From Asticcacaulis sp. (GTDB lineage Bacteria; Pseudomonadota; Alphaproteobacteria; Caulobacterales; Caulobacteraceae): a stretch of DNA of 64,000 bases. The notes beneath the pieces were generated by a model. It was not told the origin of the DNA. It searched no databases and was given only the letters and a program-made list of their open reading frames with translations. This document shows positions 17,630-26,797 of this stretch, piece by piece. How positions within the stretch are numbered: position 1 is the stretch's first letter; each line of letters begins with the position of its first letter. The position numbers and the translations under genes were made by a program. The stretch is from contig JANQAC010000001.1 in NCBI GenBank assembly GCA_024707255.1, forward strand, positions 62,001-126,000. Reading direction: 5' to 3'.

Positions 17630-19721
17630 ATGACTGCGATCGACCGGCGACAGCTTTTCATAGGTGGCGGCGCCACCCTGGCCTTTAGCCCAGTGGCCGC
17701 TCATGCTATGTCAGGCCCCGCACCCTATGGTGCCACGCCCGCACCGCGCCAGTTGGCCTGGCATAAACGCCAGACCTATGCCTTCGTCCACTTCACCATC
17801 AATACCTTTACCGACCGGGAATGGGGCTATGGCGACGAATCCGTTTCGCTGTTCAACCCCACCGATTTCAGCGCCGACCAGATTGTTGAAAGCGCCAAAG
17901 CCGGCGGCCTGAAGGCGATCATCCTGACCGCCAAGCACCATGACGGCTTCTGCCTGTGGCCCAGTCGCTATACCGAACACTCAGTCAAATACAGCCCCTA
18001 CAAGGACGGCCATGGCGATATTGTTGGCGAAATGGCCGCCGCCTGCCGCAGGCATGGCCTGGAATTCGGCCTTTATCTCTCGCCCTGGGACCGAAATCAT
18101 GCCGAATACGGCCGTCCGGCCTATGTCGAATATTACCACAACCAGCTTGAGGAACTGACAACGCAATACGGCCCGCTGATCGAGGTGTGGTTTGACGGCG
18201 CCAATGGCGGCGATGGCTATTATGGCGGCGCGCGCGAACGCCGCAAGATCGACGGCCACACCTATTATCAATGGGATAAGGTCCGCGAAATCGTCCGCAA
18301 AAACCAGCCAAATGCCGTCATGTTCGCTGATTCCGACATGGATGTGCGCTGGGTCGGCAATGAGGAAGGCATAGCCGGCGATCCCTGCTGGCCGACCTGG
18401 GACTACACCACGCCCTACAGCCTGGGAAAGGCCAATGCCGGTGTGCGCGGCGGGCCGATCTGGAACCCGGCCGAGGTCGATGTTTCCATCCGTCCGGGCT
18501 GGTTCTGGCACGCCGACGAAGCGCCGCGCACCCCGGCCAACCTGCTGAACCTGTGGTTTGTTTCAGTTGGGCGCGGCGCCAATCTACTGCTGAATATAGC
18601 CCCTGACCGCCGCGGCCGGATTCCGGATGAGGACGTGGCAGCGCTGAAAGCCTGGAAGGCCCTGCGTGACCACGGTTTCGCCACCAATCTGGCGGATGGG
18701 GCCACGGTTACGGCCTCCAGTGACCGGGGCCGCGCCTATGCGCCGAAGAATGCCCTGTCGCAGACCGCCGCCTGGGCGGCCCGCTCCAGCGATCGCGCCG
18801 GCGCCTGGCTGCAACTCGACTTGCCCAAGGCCACGACCTTCGATGTCATCCGCCTGGCGGAAGACATTACCAAAGGTGTACGCGTCGATGACTTTGCCGT
18901 CGATGTTCGCAATGCAGATGGCTGGACCGAGATCGCTCGCCATACCGCCATCGGCTTCGAGCGTCTGATCCGCCTCGATCAGCCGGTGACGACAAAATCC
19001 GTGCGTCTGCGCATTATCAGTGCGACCGCCGCCCCCGTTATCCGCAATGTCGGTCTGTTCCGCCTGCCGGATATTCTGGAAGAACCCGGTATCCGCCGGG
19101 ATGAAAAAGGCATGATCATGCTCAGGAGTCCGGCCGAGGGTCTGGAAGTACGCTATACGCTCGATGGCACTGAGCCCGGCGCGGCCTCACCTCTGTACAC
19201 AGCGCCGTTTGCACTGCCGGACGGCGGTACGGTCAGGGCGATTACCCGACGCTCCGCTACCGACGTGATGAGCGCGGCGATTACCCGCGCCTTTGACGTC
19301 TCCCCGGCGGGCTGGCAGGTTGTGTCCAGCAATGGCGACAAACCAGGAAGTCTGCTGACCGGCGCCCCTGTCACCGGACCGGCAGGCCAGCCGCTTGAGG
19401 CCGTACTTGATCTTGGGAAGCCTTACGCGCTTACTGGCTTCACCCTGAAACCGGCGCCGCAGGATATTTCGCTGGGCGTCGAGGCCGTTGCGCGCATGGG
19501 GCCGCCCGCCGGTTACGAAATCTGGCTGAGCGCCGACGGCCAGGACTGGGGGGCGCCGGTAGCCAGCGGGGAATTCTCCAATATCGCCGCCAGCCGCTCG
19601 GAACAGAAGATCTCGTTTCGATGTGCCTCATGCGGGGCGCTTCCTGCGCCTGCGCCTGCCGCGCGCCGTGCAGGACAAGCCTGTCATCGTTTTTGCCGGT
19701 TTCGGTATCATTACACGCTAA
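17630..19721 (+). CDS. GH29 alpha-L-fucosidase, frameshifted near 19616
   Basis: Exported exo-fucosidase, about 696 aa when repaired. Ribosome site AAGGAAG; Tat-type signal with DRRQLFIGGG then cleavage near AHA. GH29 signs: FVHFTINTFTDREWGYG, LTAKHHDGFCLW, and EVWFDGANGGDGYYGG with the nucleophile Asp; C-terminal parts include a discoidin-like beta domain and FN3/chitobiase-type repeats. The frame runs on into the next gene to give an apparent 1,442-aa protein. Removing one T from 19616-19618 yields a normal end, FDVPHAGRFLRLRL and on to a TAA at 19719-19721, 14 bp before the next ATG. So the fusion is an indel artefact. In plant N-glycans it would remove core alpha-1,3 or Lewis-a fucose. 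Confidence 0.88.
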
Positions 19722-19735
19722 TTCAGAGTCAGATC

Positions 19736-21958
19736 ATGTCCGCCTTCGCCTCCCGTCGTCAGTTCTTGACCCTGACCACCGCCGCTTCCGCCGCGGCCTT
19801 CATTCCGGCGGCGTTGAGCTTCGCCGCGGGCAATATTGCCCCGGCCTACCCGCTGACCGGCGGCGATGCCTGGGATGCCTTCAAGGCTTATGACCCGGCC
19901 ACCAACCCCAATGCCCCCTTCTTCCGTTCAAAAGTGAAGCGCGCCGACCGCGTCAAGCCTTTTGCCGCCACACAGGCCCATCCCGAGCTGAAACCCGAAG
20001 TGCCCGGCGGCACGCTTCTGGCGGCCTACCTGACGCTCTCCGGCCCCGACGAAGACCTCAACCGCACGCGTTACCAGACCGGCGCGCGGAGCCGCGTCCA
20101 TGTCGAGCGCGCCTGGCAATATCAGGATGTCGTGGTGGCGTGGAACACGACCGGTCTTGTGCCCAATCCGGCGCTCAGCGATGCCGTCCACCGCAATGGG
20201 GCGCGGATTCTCGGCACCATGTTCCAGCCCGACAAGCGCATGTTCGATGGCTCAGACCTGCCGCGCGAAGCCGTGGCGGTCAAGCTGGTCGCGCTGGCCA
20301 AATATTTTGGCTTTGATGGCTATTTCGTCAATTTCGAGAGCTATACGCCCGAAGACGCCCGCGCGGTTCAGGATCTGATCGGCCTGATGCAGGTGGAGGC
20401 CGCCAAACAGGGGCTGAGCGACTTCCACATCCAGTATTATAACGGCTATACCGATGCCCGCGCCGTCTGGCCAGGCTCGCCACATGTCGATGGCAGCCCG
20501 CGCGAAGCCGATGCGCCGCGCGCCAATTCGATGATGATCGACCAGGGCTGGAGCCATTACGGCCTGACGCGCGGCTGCTGCTCCGGCTTGCCGCTGGAGG
20601 CCCTGCCCCTGCCGGCCGATCTCGGTCAGACCTATGACCCGATGCAGGTCTATTATGGCCTGCAACTGTACCCCGGCCCCGGTTATCTCGGTCTCATTGC
20701 ACCCACGGTCATCTCGCCCAACAGCGGTGAAAAGGCGCTCGGCGGCCTTCAGGTCTACAGCGCCGAGGACGGCCTGCGCAAGATGCGCCGCGCCCGTCTC
20801 GATCAGCTAAAGGCTACCACCAGCCTGTCGGCCCAGGATAAGGAAGACCTGGCCGATCTGACCGATCCAAACCGCACGCGTGCTTCGTGGTATCGCCTGC
20901 ATGACCGCTTCTGGTCTGGCCAGTCCGGCAACCCGGCGCGCAACAATACGCCCAGCAACGAGCAGGCGGCTATCTACGGTCCGCCGGAGGTCCGTAAAAT
21001 CTATACCGACTACGAGGCACCGGGTAAGCCGACAGACCAGTTGCGTCTGCCGATCACCTATGGTGTCGCCAACTTCATTGCAGAGCGCTCGGTGATCGGC
21101 ACCCTGCCCTTCGTCACCCGCTTCAATACCGGCGAAGGCGATCGCTTCTTCCGCGAGGGCGTTGAGGTCTCGTCCCTGCCGTGGTTCAATCTCGGCATCC
21201 AGGACGTGCTGCCGACCTGGACCTGGTGGACGAAGCCCCTGCATGGCGCCTTCGACCGCGACCACGATGCCGCCGGCCTGCTGGCGGTGGATTACGATTT
21301 CGAAGACGCCTGGGATGGCGGCGCCTCGCTGAAAGTTTCAGGCCCGCTGACGGCTGAGAATGCCACTGAGGTGCGTCTCTACAAGACAAAACTGCCCGTA
21401 AGCACCGATACGGGGCTTGGTTTGGTTCTGAAAGGCGGCGCTGGCGGCCGGCTTTCGGTCGGCCTTGTATTTGAGGATGCGCCGGAGGTGACAGAATGGA
21501 TCGCCGTGAAGGGTAGCTCTGCCGGCTGGCGACGCTGGAAGACACCTTTGCGCGCCTATGCCGGCCGCACCCTGGCGGCTATTTCCCTCGGAATAGACGC
21601 TGACAAGGGCGCAAGTCCTTTCAGCCTGCATCTCGGCGAACTGTCCCTGACCGGTCAGCCCGCGCCTGTTCCGCGCCAACCCGAAGGCTTCCGGATCGAA
21701 AAAAGCCGGATTGCCGTGGATGGCCAGTCCGTGGAACTGCGCCTGAACTGGACATTCGATCCGGCTGTCCGTCATTATGACCTGTTCGCCGAAACCGGCC
21801 GGACACAATCATGGCTGGGCCGGATCGCCGGCGACGCCTACTATGTCGAAAGCCTGACGCGCGGCAGCGCCAGACGCACACGCCTGAAACTCGTTCCCTG
21901 TGCCGGCGACGGACGGCCTGGGAATGCCGCAACGCTCACCTATGACTGGGCGACCTGA
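19736..21958 (+). CDS. Endo-beta-N-acetylglucosaminidase-like protein (GH85)
   Basis: About 740 aa from ATG 19736 (MSAFASRRQFLTLTTAAS), a Tat-type signal. The catalytic barrel has the GH85 layout: RNGARILGTMF, then KYFGFDGYFVNFESYTPED, where GH85 enzymes carry FDGWLINIE with the catalytic Glu/Asn pair, followed by HIQYYNGYTDARAVW in place of the usual IWYDS strand. C-terminal beta domains with ELSLTGQP follow. GH85 enzymes cut the GlcNAc-beta-1,4-GlcNAc core of N-glycans, releasing the glycan and leaving one GlcNAc on Asn. That fits the neighbouring aspartylglucosaminidase. Assignment is by motif eye-match, not profile search; the strand residues differ somewhat from the consensus. Confidence 0.72.
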   Translation: MSAFASRRQFLTLTTAASAAAFIPAALSFAAGNIAPAYPLTGGDAWDAFKAYDPATNPNAPFFRSKVKRADRVKPFAATQAHPELKPEVPGGTLLAAYLTLSGPDEDLNRTRYQTGARSRVHVERAWQYQDVVVAWNTTGLVPNPALSDAVHRNGARILGTMFQPDKRMFDGSDLPREAVAVKLVALAKYFGFDGYFVNFESYTPEDARAVQDLIGLMQVEAAKQGLSDFHIQYYNGYTDARAVWPGSPHVDGSPREADAPRANSMMIDQGWSHYGLTRGCCSGLPLEALPLPADLGQTYDPMQVYYGLQLYPGPGYLGLIAPTVISPNSGEKALGGLQVYSAEDGLRKMRRARLDQLKATTSLSAQDKEDLADLTDPNRTRASWYRLHDRFWSGQSGNPARNNTPSNEQAAIYGPPEVRKIYTDYEAPGKPTDQLRLPITYGVANFIAERSVIGTLPFVTRFNTGEGDRFFREGVEVSSLPWFNLGIQDVLPTWTWWTKPLHGAFDRDHDAAGLLAVDYDFEDAWDGGASLKVSGPLTAENATEVRLYKTKLPVSTDTGLGLVLKGGAGGRLSVGLVFEDAPEVTEWIAVKGSSAGWRRWKTPLRAYAGRTLAAISLGIDADKGASPFSLHLGELSLTGQPAPVPRQPEGFRIEKSRIAVDGQSVELRLNWTFDPAVRHYDLFAETGRTQSWLGRIAGDAYYVESLTRGSARRTRLKLVPCAGDGRPGNAATLTYDWAT

Positions 21959-21984
21959 CAAAACCTTATTCCGGGGAGAACTAT

Positions 21985-23493
21985 ATGGAGGGCCAAACGC
22001 CTGTAACCACCCGGCGGCGGCAGGTGGTGATCGTCGGCGGCGGCACCGCCGGCTGGATGTCGGCCGCCTTGCTGGCGAAGATCACGCAGGGCAAGCTGGG
22101 CGATATCACCCTGGTGGAATCCGAGGAGATCGGCACCATCGGCGTGGGCGAAGCCACCATTCCGGCCATCAAGCGCTTCAATCGTTTGCTAGAAATCCAT
22201 GAGCGCGATTTCGTTCGCCAGACCCAGGCCAGTTTCAAGCTGGGTATCGAATTCGTCAACTGGGGACGGTTGGGCACGCGCTATTTCCATCCATTCGGTC
22301 AGATCGGCGATCCGATCGGGCGCACCGCCTTTCATCAGTTCCTCACCCGGCGGCGGCTCGCCGGCGAAAGTGAGTCCTTCGAGGACTATTCGCTGAATGC
22401 CGCCGCGGCGAAGCTGAACCATTTCGCCACACCGCCGCGCGACGATTCACTGCTCTCCACCCTGAGTTACGCCTATCATTTCGACGCCAGCCTCTATGCG
22501 GCTTTCCTGCGCCGTCATGCCGAGGGTAATGGTGTCAGGCGCATCGAAGGCAGGATCAGGCATATTTCACAAAACGCCGAAACCGGCTTTGTCGAGACCC
22601 TGACCCTGGAAAGCGGCCAGACCGTCAGCGGCGACTTCTTCATCGACTGTTCGGGGCTTTCCGCCCTGCTGATCGAAAAGACGCTGCACAGCGGCTTCGA
22701 CGACTGGAGCGACGTCCTGCCATGCGACAGCGCCGCTTTCGTACCCAGCGAAAAGACAGGCGATGTCACGCCCTATACGCGCTCCACCGCCCATAAAGCC
22801 GGCTGGCAGTGGCGCATCCCGCTCCAGCACCGCACCGGCAATGGTCATGTCTTCTGCTCGAATTACACGACAAAGGAAGAGGCGGAGGAAACGCTTCTGC
22901 AACATCTTGACGGCAAGGCCCTGGCCGATCCGAAGTTCCTGCGCTTCACCACCGGCCGCCGCAAACTGAGCTGGAACCGCAATGTTGTGGCCATTGGCCT
23001 CTCCAGCGGGTTTCTGGAGCCGCTGGAATCGACCAGCATCCATCTGATTCAGTCGGCCCTGGTGAAACTGCTCGATTTCTGGCCGGGCGAGACCTTCGAC
23101 CCGCTGCTGGCCGAACAGTATAACCGCGCCATGGCCAACCAGTACGAGTCGATCCGCGATTTCATCATCCTGCACTACAAGGCCACCGAACGCGATGATT
23201 CCGCCTTCTGGCGCTATTGCCGCGATATGCCGGTGCCGGAGAGCTTGAGCTATCGCATCGATCACTTCCGTTCGTCCGCGCGCATCGTCCTGACACCGGG
23301 CGAGCTGTTCCAGCCGAATAGCTGGCTGGCCGTCATGCTGGGCCAGCATGTCGAACCGCAGGGCTATGATCCATTGGCGGAGATCATCGATGAGGACAGA
23401 ATTGCCAGGCAGTTTTCACGGATGCGGACCGCCGTCGATCAGGCCGCGCATTCCATGCCGACACATCAGGCGTTTCTCGACTCATTGCGCTAA
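21985..23493 (+). CDS. Flavin-dependent tryptophan-halogenase-like protein
   Basis: 502 aa. FAD-binding VVIVGGGTAGWMSAALLAK at the N-terminus, GVGEATIP, a Lys at about 85 in ASFKLGIEF that matches the catalytic lysine region, the halogenase signature WQWRIP at 274-279, and LEPLESTSIHLI holding the conserved Glu. All hallmark residues of the PrnA/BrvH group are present. GGGGAG precedes the ATG. Such genes often accompany TonB receptors in Caulobacterales and Xanthomonadales, and their real substrates are mostly unknown; free tryptophan is unlikely to be the target here. Converges with the GH-like gene, sharing 12 bp at the 3' ends. Confidence 0.88.
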   Translation: MEGQTPVTTRRRQVVIVGGGTAGWMSAALLAKITQGKLGDITLVESEEIGTIGVGEATIPAIKRFNRLLEIHERDFVRQTQASFKLGIEFVNWGRLGTRYFHPFGQIGDPIGRTAFHQFLTRRRLAGESESFEDYSLNAAAAKLNHFATPPRDDSLLSTLSYAYHFDASLYAAFLRRHAEGNGVRRIEGRIRHISQNAETGFVETLTLESGQTVSGDFFIDCSGLSALLIEKTLHSGFDDWSDVLPCDSAAFVPSEKTGDVTPYTRSTAHKAGWQWRIPLQHRTGNGHVFCSNYTTKEEAEETLLQHLDGKALADPKFLRFTTGRRKLSWNRNVVAIGLSSGFLEPLESTSIHLIQSALVKLLDFWPGETFDPLLAEQYNRAMANQYESIRDFIILHYKATERDDSAFWRYCRDMPVPESLSYRIDHFRSSARIVLTPGELFQPNSWLAVMLGQHVEPQGYDPLAEIIDEDRIARQFSRMRTAVDQAAHSMPTHQAFLDSLR

Positions 23494-25764
23494 AACGGGG
23501 AACAGCCAGACCTGCGCGACTTGATGGCCACGCCCGCTGCCGCCCATGCCGTCCGGACGCGTCCATTCGAGGGTGAGTTGTCCACCCGCCGTCAGGCGTT
23601 GCGGCACATCCAGTTCAACCGTCATGGGATTGGTTTTGCGTTCGGTAAAATCATGCAGGATTTCGCCATTGGCGGTGAGTTTGACAGGCAGGGCATAGCC
23701 CTCCCCGGCATAGACGATCTTCAGCCGGTAATGTGCCGCTGGATCGAGCGTGTCATAGCGCAGGGTGATCGGTTGTTCGTAAAGGGTTTCCGCATAGGTC
23801 GCCCAGGCTGTGCGCCAGCCATCGTCAGGCGTCATATCCGCTATGCCGTCGAGGGCGCTGCTGTACATTTCCGGATCACGGTCAAAGCCCGCCCCCCGCA
23901 GCAAATGGGGTTCATTTTGCGGATCGCCGAGATCATCGTAGAAGCCACCAGGAAGCGGAGTGTCTCCCGCCGCCAGTTGCGCCAGCCGCGCCGCCTTTTG
24001 AGTACCATCCAGCGCTTGTATGTCACTGAGTTGCTTCTCCAGCCAGACGCGGTCGTTCAGTGACACATCCACACGGTCGAGATTGGCGCCTCGCTCGATG
24101 CTGGAGGCACCATAGAGGCTGACACTCAGTTGCAGGCCGATTTCCTTATAAAGCCTGCCTGCCAGATCGAACAGACGGACGCGCAGGTCCGCAATATCGG
24201 CTCTATCCGACCTGGCCAATGCCGCGCGCGCCGCAGGGATATCACCTTCGCCAATCGCCTGACAGGCCGCGGCTTCGCGTGTCGTTTCAGCCGCCAAACG
24301 CTCCTGCACATAGGCATCATAGGTGGCACGGTAATACGCCATATCAAAGCGCCAGTTACCGACATGATCGCGCGCCATATCATCGAAAAGCGCAAGCGTC
24401 AGCGCAATGGATGCGTTCAGCACAACCGGCCCCTCCCAGTTATGCTCCAGCGCATTCAACCCTTCAGCGAAGCGCGGATCGCCGATGAAGTAACGGGCAT
24501 AGTCAGCCAGTATCTCATCAGTATCGCCCTGTGTATTCCAGCCAAGCGCCGACCATAGCATCTTGTTGACATCATCATTAACCCCCTCGGAATAGGTGAC
24601 GAAGCCGGCATAGTCGCCCGGGAAGTGGCGGATGATGTGGCTCTGAGCGCGCGGCTGGGGATTGACCGGCTCGCGGCCCTCGGTCAGGGCGAAGGCCGGA
24701 TCCCATTGCGGCACCGGGAATTGGGCGTGCATTGTGTGGGCAATATCCGGATAGAACAGGATGGGGTAACGCCTGGGGATGCGGACCCGCTGCACCGGTA
24801 GAGGATCGCGCGACTGCGGCCCGAAGAAGACGCCGGTCAGCCAGTTCGGTTGTTGCGCCAGCAGGGCATAAAAGCGCTCATACTGCGCCTGATCAAACCC
24901 CTGGCCGGATATCCAGACCGTCGCCTTCGGATGGTAGCGATGCAGGATGGCGACTTCGGCCTCGACCAGCGGAAACAGCACATCGGGGTCAGTATGGCCC
25001 GGATCGCCGCCCGGCACATAAAGCGCATCCACCTTCGGCAGACGCTTCACCAGATCCTTGAAGCGCGCCAGTTCTTCGGCGCGCGTGTTGGCCTTTCGGT
25101 AATCATCGCCCATCTGCGGATAGTAAAGATCGAAATCGAGCCCGTATTTGGCCATCAGTCCGGAGACGGCGACCGCCATGTCGAGCGGCTTTTCGTGAAA
25201 CAGCGGGCTTTCCGATGCGTCATCCGAGACCGGCGCGATCCACTGGATGCCATTGGCGCCAAAGACCGCTAGGTCGCGTACCTGCTGCTCGAACATATCG
25301 AGCGTAAAGGCGTCATAGCTATTGTTCTTGTAACGGTAACCGATCTGGTGCGCCCGCCAGGCCATCTGCGGCGCGGCATAGGTGTCGTGCGCCGCCTCCC
25401 CCTTGCGCAGCAGGTAGCCGATACCGAACAGGATACCCCGGTCGTCGTCACCGGCCACGACGAGCAAGCGGCCGATATGCGCGATGGTGTAAGCCTCCCG
25501 TGTCTCGGGCGGAAGGCTTTTCAATCTTTGCCGCCACATATCGCGCGCATTGGGAGGCAGCAGGCTGGCCACTTCATTCCGCCGGGCAATCACCAGTGTC
25601 TGACCGTCGAGCTCCAGTCCGGCGCGCTTTTCCGCTTCCTCGTGCAGCATCGCCACGGCGGTCAGCGCCTGCGGTGTCGCCCTGGGTGAGGTCAAGACGC
25701 TCAGCTCATCCGCCCGCGCTGAAAACGCCAGCAACAGTCCAAAGGCGACGATCAGGCACCGCAT
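23482..25764 (-). CDS. Exported glycoside-hydrolase-like protein of unrecognised family
   Basis: 760 aa with a Sec signal (MRCLIVAFGLLLAFSARA). Residues about 20-120 look like the small alpha/beta domain that precedes the barrel in GH20, GH67 and GH84 enzymes (note GILFGIGYLLRKGE). A barrel follows: YKNNSYDAFTLDMFEQQVRD, FGANGIQWIAPVSDD, MAKYGLDFDLYYPQ, VDALYVPGGDPGHTDP and GYAGFVTYSEGVNDDVN-type strands rich in acidic residues. A beta domain closes the protein. I cannot assign a family; GH67/GH115-like or GH163-like relations are possible. It is last in the N-glycan operon, seven bases after the asparaginase stop, so an exported glycosidase on N-glycan fragments is the best guess. Confidence 0.7.
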   Translation of the reverse strand: MRCLIVAFGLLLAFSARADELSVLTSPRATPQALTAVAMLHEEAEKRAGLELDGQTLVIARRNEVASLLPPNARDMWRQRLKSLPPETREAYTIAHIGRLLVVAGDDDRGILFGIGYLLRKGEAAHDTYAAPQMAWRAHQIGYRYKNNSYDAFTLDMFEQQVRDLAVFGANGIQWIAPVSDDASESPLFHEKPLDMAVAVSGLMAKYGLDFDLYYPQMGDDYRKANTRAEELARFKDLVKRLPKVDALYVPGGDPGHTDPDVLFPLVEAEVAILHRYHPKATVWISGQGFDQAQYERFYALLAQQPNWLTGVFFGPQSRDPLPVQRVRIPRRYPILFYPDIAHTMHAQFPVPQWDPAFALTEGREPVNPQPRAQSHIIRHFPGDYAGFVTYSEGVNDDVNKMLWSALGWNTQGDTDEILADYARYFIGDPRFAEGLNALEHNWEGPVVLNASIALTLALFDDMARDHVGNWRFDMAYYRATYDAYVQERLAAETTREAAACQAIGEGDIPAARAALARSDRADIADLRVRLFDLAGRLYKEIGLQLSVSLYGASSIERGANLDRVDVSLNDRVWLEKQLSDIQALDGTQKAARLAQLAAGDTPLPGGFYDDLGDPQNEPHLLRGAGFDRDPEMYSSALDGIADMTPDDGWRTAWATYAETLYEQPITLRYDTLDPAAHYRLKIVYAGEGYALPVKLTANGEILHDFTERKTNPMTVELDVPQRLTAGGQLTLEWTRPDGMGGSGRGHQVAQVWLFPVLAQ

Positions 25765-25770
25765 GGTGGC

Positions 25771-26787
25771 CTACGCAAAGACGCTTTTCGACGGAACGAC
25801 CAGATCGGTCCTCTTGCTATCACACTGCGCGTAGACGAAACCCGGCTGGATGGCGAAGGCGCCAACCTCTCCCTTGGTGTTCAGTGCCAGGAAGCCGACC
25901 TGCAAGGTCTTTGCGGCCTCCGGACGGCGCTTGACGATCCGCATGACCGCCTCCTCGCACGCCTGTTGCGGCGAACGGCCCTGACGCATCAGTTCGACGA
26001 CGAGGAAGCTGCCGGCATTACGGATAACCTCTTCACCCACACCGGTAGAGGTAGCCCCGCCAACTTCGCCATCGACATAAAGCCCCGCACCAATGATTGG
26101 ACTGTCCCCTACCCGGCCGCGCAGCTTCCACGCCATGCCGGAAGTGGTGCAGGCGCCGCAAAGCCGCCCCTGCGCATCCAGCGCCAACATACCGAGCGTA
26201 TCGTGATTATGGACATCGCCCGGCACCTTGCTGCCTGGGGCGTGGCCATAAGTCGACATCTCGCTGTTGGCGACCGGCGCGTATTTTGCCTCCTTTAGCC
26301 ACGCCTTCCAGGCGGCCTCGGATTCAGGCGTCAGCAGTTTCTGCGGCTTGAAGCCCTGTTCGATGGCGAATTGCAAAGCGCCCTCCCCCACCAACAGGAC
26401 GTGCGGCGTCTTTTCCATGACCAGACGCGCCACCGAGATGGGATGGTCGATATGTTCGAGCGCAGCTACGGCACCACAGCGCCATTGTTCGTCCATGATG
26501 CTGGCGTCGAGCGAGACGTGGCCATCGCGGTCCGGATAGCCGGCGCGGCCCACGCTATGGTTCTTGAGGTCGACTTCCGGCACGCGCGCGCCCGCCTCAA
26601 CCGCATCAAGCGCATGGCCGCCGGTTTTCAGCACGTCCCATGCCGCTGAATTGGCAGCGACGCCGAAATCCCAGGTCGAGACGACGATCGGCGTGCCGGT
26701 TGAGGCCGCGCCCGCGCCCGTGGCGGCGAGTCCCGCCAGGGATGACAGGGCCAGGGTGGTTTTGAAAACATCACGACGATTTTGCAT
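25771..26787 (-). CDS. N4-(beta-N-acetylglucosaminyl)-L-asparaginase
   Basis: About 338 aa Ntn-hydrolase. Cleaves the amide between GlcNAc and asparagine, the linkage that anchors N-glycans. The self-processing site is VHNHDTLGMLALD, with Thr197 as new N-terminal nucleophile; RGRVGDSPIIGAGLYVDGEVGGATSTGVGEE, in two parts, forms the substrate pocket typical of aspartylglucosaminidases and not of plant-type isoaspartyl peptidases. MQNRRDVFKTT suggests a Tat signal; a TTG 18 bases upstream is the alternative start. Its partner in logic is GH85 upstream in the pathway, which leaves GlcNAc-Asn. Ten bases separate it from the GH92 stop. Confidence 0.92.
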   Translation of the reverse strand: MQNRRDVFKTTLALSSLAGLAATGAGAASTGTPIVVSTWDFGVAANSAAWDVLKTGGHALDAVEAGARVPEVDLKNHSVGRAGYPDRDGHVSLDASIMDEQWRCGAVAALEHIDHPISVARLVMEKTPHVLLVGEGALQFAIEQGFKPQKLLTPESEAAWKAWLKEAKYAPVANSEMSTYGHAPGSKVPGDVHNHDTLGMLALDAQGRLCGACTTSGMAWKLRGRVGDSPIIGAGLYVDGEVGGATSTGVGEEVIRNAGSFLVVELMRQGRSPQQACEEAVMRIVKRRPEAAKTLQVGFLALNTKGEVGAFAIQPGFVYAQCDSKRTDLVVPSKSVFA

Positions 26788-26797
26788 GGGAAACGCC

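Noticed and set aside
17630..21958. Single bifunctional GH29-GH85 enzyme
   Set aside because: A second signal peptide in the middle and a proper GH29 end in the adjacent frame show a one-base artefact.
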